Shown piece by piece: positions 6,070 to 6,452 of a DNA stretch of 6,452 nucleotides; within the stretch, counting starts at the first letter, position 1; every line of letters starts with the position of its first letter. This DNA is from Deltaproteobacteria bacterium (GTDB lineage Bacteria; Desulfobacterota; Desulfarculia; Adiutricales; Adiutricaceae): positions 1 through 6,452 of the forward strand of contig JAITQT010000431.1 of assembly GCA_031288745.1 (NCBI GenBank). The letters are read 5' to 3'. The notes beneath the pieces are model-generated. The model searched no databases and was not told the DNA's origin. It saw only the letters and a program-made list of their open reading frames with translations. The position numbers and the translations under genes were made by a program.

Positions 6070-6366
6070 ATGTCGCTAACCGACTCCTTCGTAAAAAATT
6101 TGAAACCAGTCGATAAGCCTAAAAAATTCATCGACGGCGATGGGCTTTACCTATACGCGACCCCAGTGGGACTAAAATCTTGGAGGTTCAATTACAGATT
6201 TCAAGGTAAACAACAGACCTTAACTTTCGGAACCTACCCCATGGTATCTCTCAAAGATGCCCGCGACAAGCTGGTAGACGCCAAGCGTTCCCTCAAAGCC
6301 GGCGTAAATCCAACGCTTCAAAAAAAGAGACTAAAGGCGACGGAGAGAGCCGAAACTGAAAATTGA
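6070..6366 (+). pseudogene. P4-type tyrosine integrase, arm-binding domain only (truncated)
   Basis: The 98 residues match the N-terminal DUF4102/Arm-DNA-binding domain of P4-type integrases: MSLTDSFVKNLKPVDKP, then FIDGDGLYLYATPVGLKSWR, YRFQGKQQTLTFGTYPMVSL and DARDKLVDAKRSLKAGVNP. ATG 6070 is preferred over an upstream TTG at 6049 because family members begin with this M-LTD motif. No strong ribosome site is seen before either start. A normal integrase has about 400 residues; here the frame stops after ERAETEN. The other frames downstream show no core-binding or catalytic domain (no R-H-R-Y residues), so it cannot recombine DNA. The domain itself looks intact and could still bind the nearby direct repeats. 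It most likely marks the left edge of an old island in ssrA. A deliberate stand-alone DNA-binding protein is a less likely alternative. Confidence 0.8.
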
Positions 6367-6408
6367 TCGTAGCGCAAAAACCCCTCTCGAAAAAAAATCT
6401 CTGAATAT

Positions 6409-6440
6409 GGAGTCGGGAGCATTTTTTTTCTGCCGACTCC
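6409..6440. repeat. 8-bp inverted repeat with T-rich loop
   Basis: GGAGTCGG (6409-6416) and CCGACTCC (6433-6440) are perfect inverted copies around a 16-base loop that contains eight T. The T-run is inside the loop and not after the stem on either strand, so it is not a standard terminator. It lies just after the truncated integrase and could be a rearrangement boundary, the end of a small element or a hairpin closing the int transcript. Confidence 0.45.
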
Positions 6441-6452
6441 AAAAATAAATTA

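Noticed and set aside
1..6452. CRISPR array or retron-like element
   Set aside because: No regularly spaced repeats, reverse transcriptase or Cas-like coding sequence is present in the window.

Overview
This is a 6.45-kb piece of a bacterial chromosome. It carries one intact protein gene (lon protease), one complete structural RNA gene (ssrA, a one-piece tmRNA), and several decaying accessory genes in long AT-rich gaps. The Lon sequence, the one-piece tmRNA with an ALAA-ending tag, a PF09820-type AAA-ATPase, an IS4/IS1634-like transposase and a P4-type integrase fragment together suggest a Gram-negative proteobacterium. It could be delta-proteobacterial (Desulfobacterota-like), but this assignment is an inference of low to moderate confidence. 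The low coding density, the frameshifts and the truncations look like a genome undergoing erosion, as in many host-associated bacteria.

Layout: 1-499 (minus) is the 5' part of an AAA-ATPase of the PF09820 family. It has a one-base frameshift near its start and runs off the left edge. 500-1542 has no gene. It is AT-rich and holds several perfect inverted repeats, two of them side by side at 1317-1365. 1543-4053 (plus) is lon, with a Shine-Dalgarno sequence that lies partly in a small hairpin. 4054-4596 is another non-coding stretch with diverged repeats and inverted repeats. 4597-5134 is the N-terminal third or so of a transposase, with its own promoter and ribosome binding site. It is split by a frameshift and then cut off by unrelated AT-rich sequence. 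A second degraded coding remnant lies at 5228-5431.

The right part is an integration hot spot. The tmRNA gene (5556-5909, tag ADSFEYALAA) has a good promoter and a strong terminator. It is followed by a sigma70-like promoter, a 12-bp tandem direct repeat, and a gene encoding only the N-terminal arm-binding domain of a P4-type tyrosine integrase (6070-6366). Such integrases commonly use the 3' end of tRNA and tmRNA genes as attachment sites, so this is probably the edge of an integrated element or its remnant. The window ends just after a strong inverted repeat.

Functionally, lon (ATP-dependent proteolysis) and ssrA (ribosome rescue and tagging for proteolysis) both belong to protein quality control, and Lon can degrade tmRNA-tagged proteins in some bacteria. 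Decayed mobile DNA separates them and they are not an operon. I found no convincing new multi-gene system. The observations most worth checking are the tmRNA/integrase junction with its direct repeats, the paired palindromes and ribosome-binding-site hairpin upstream of lon, and the repeat-rich gap after lon.
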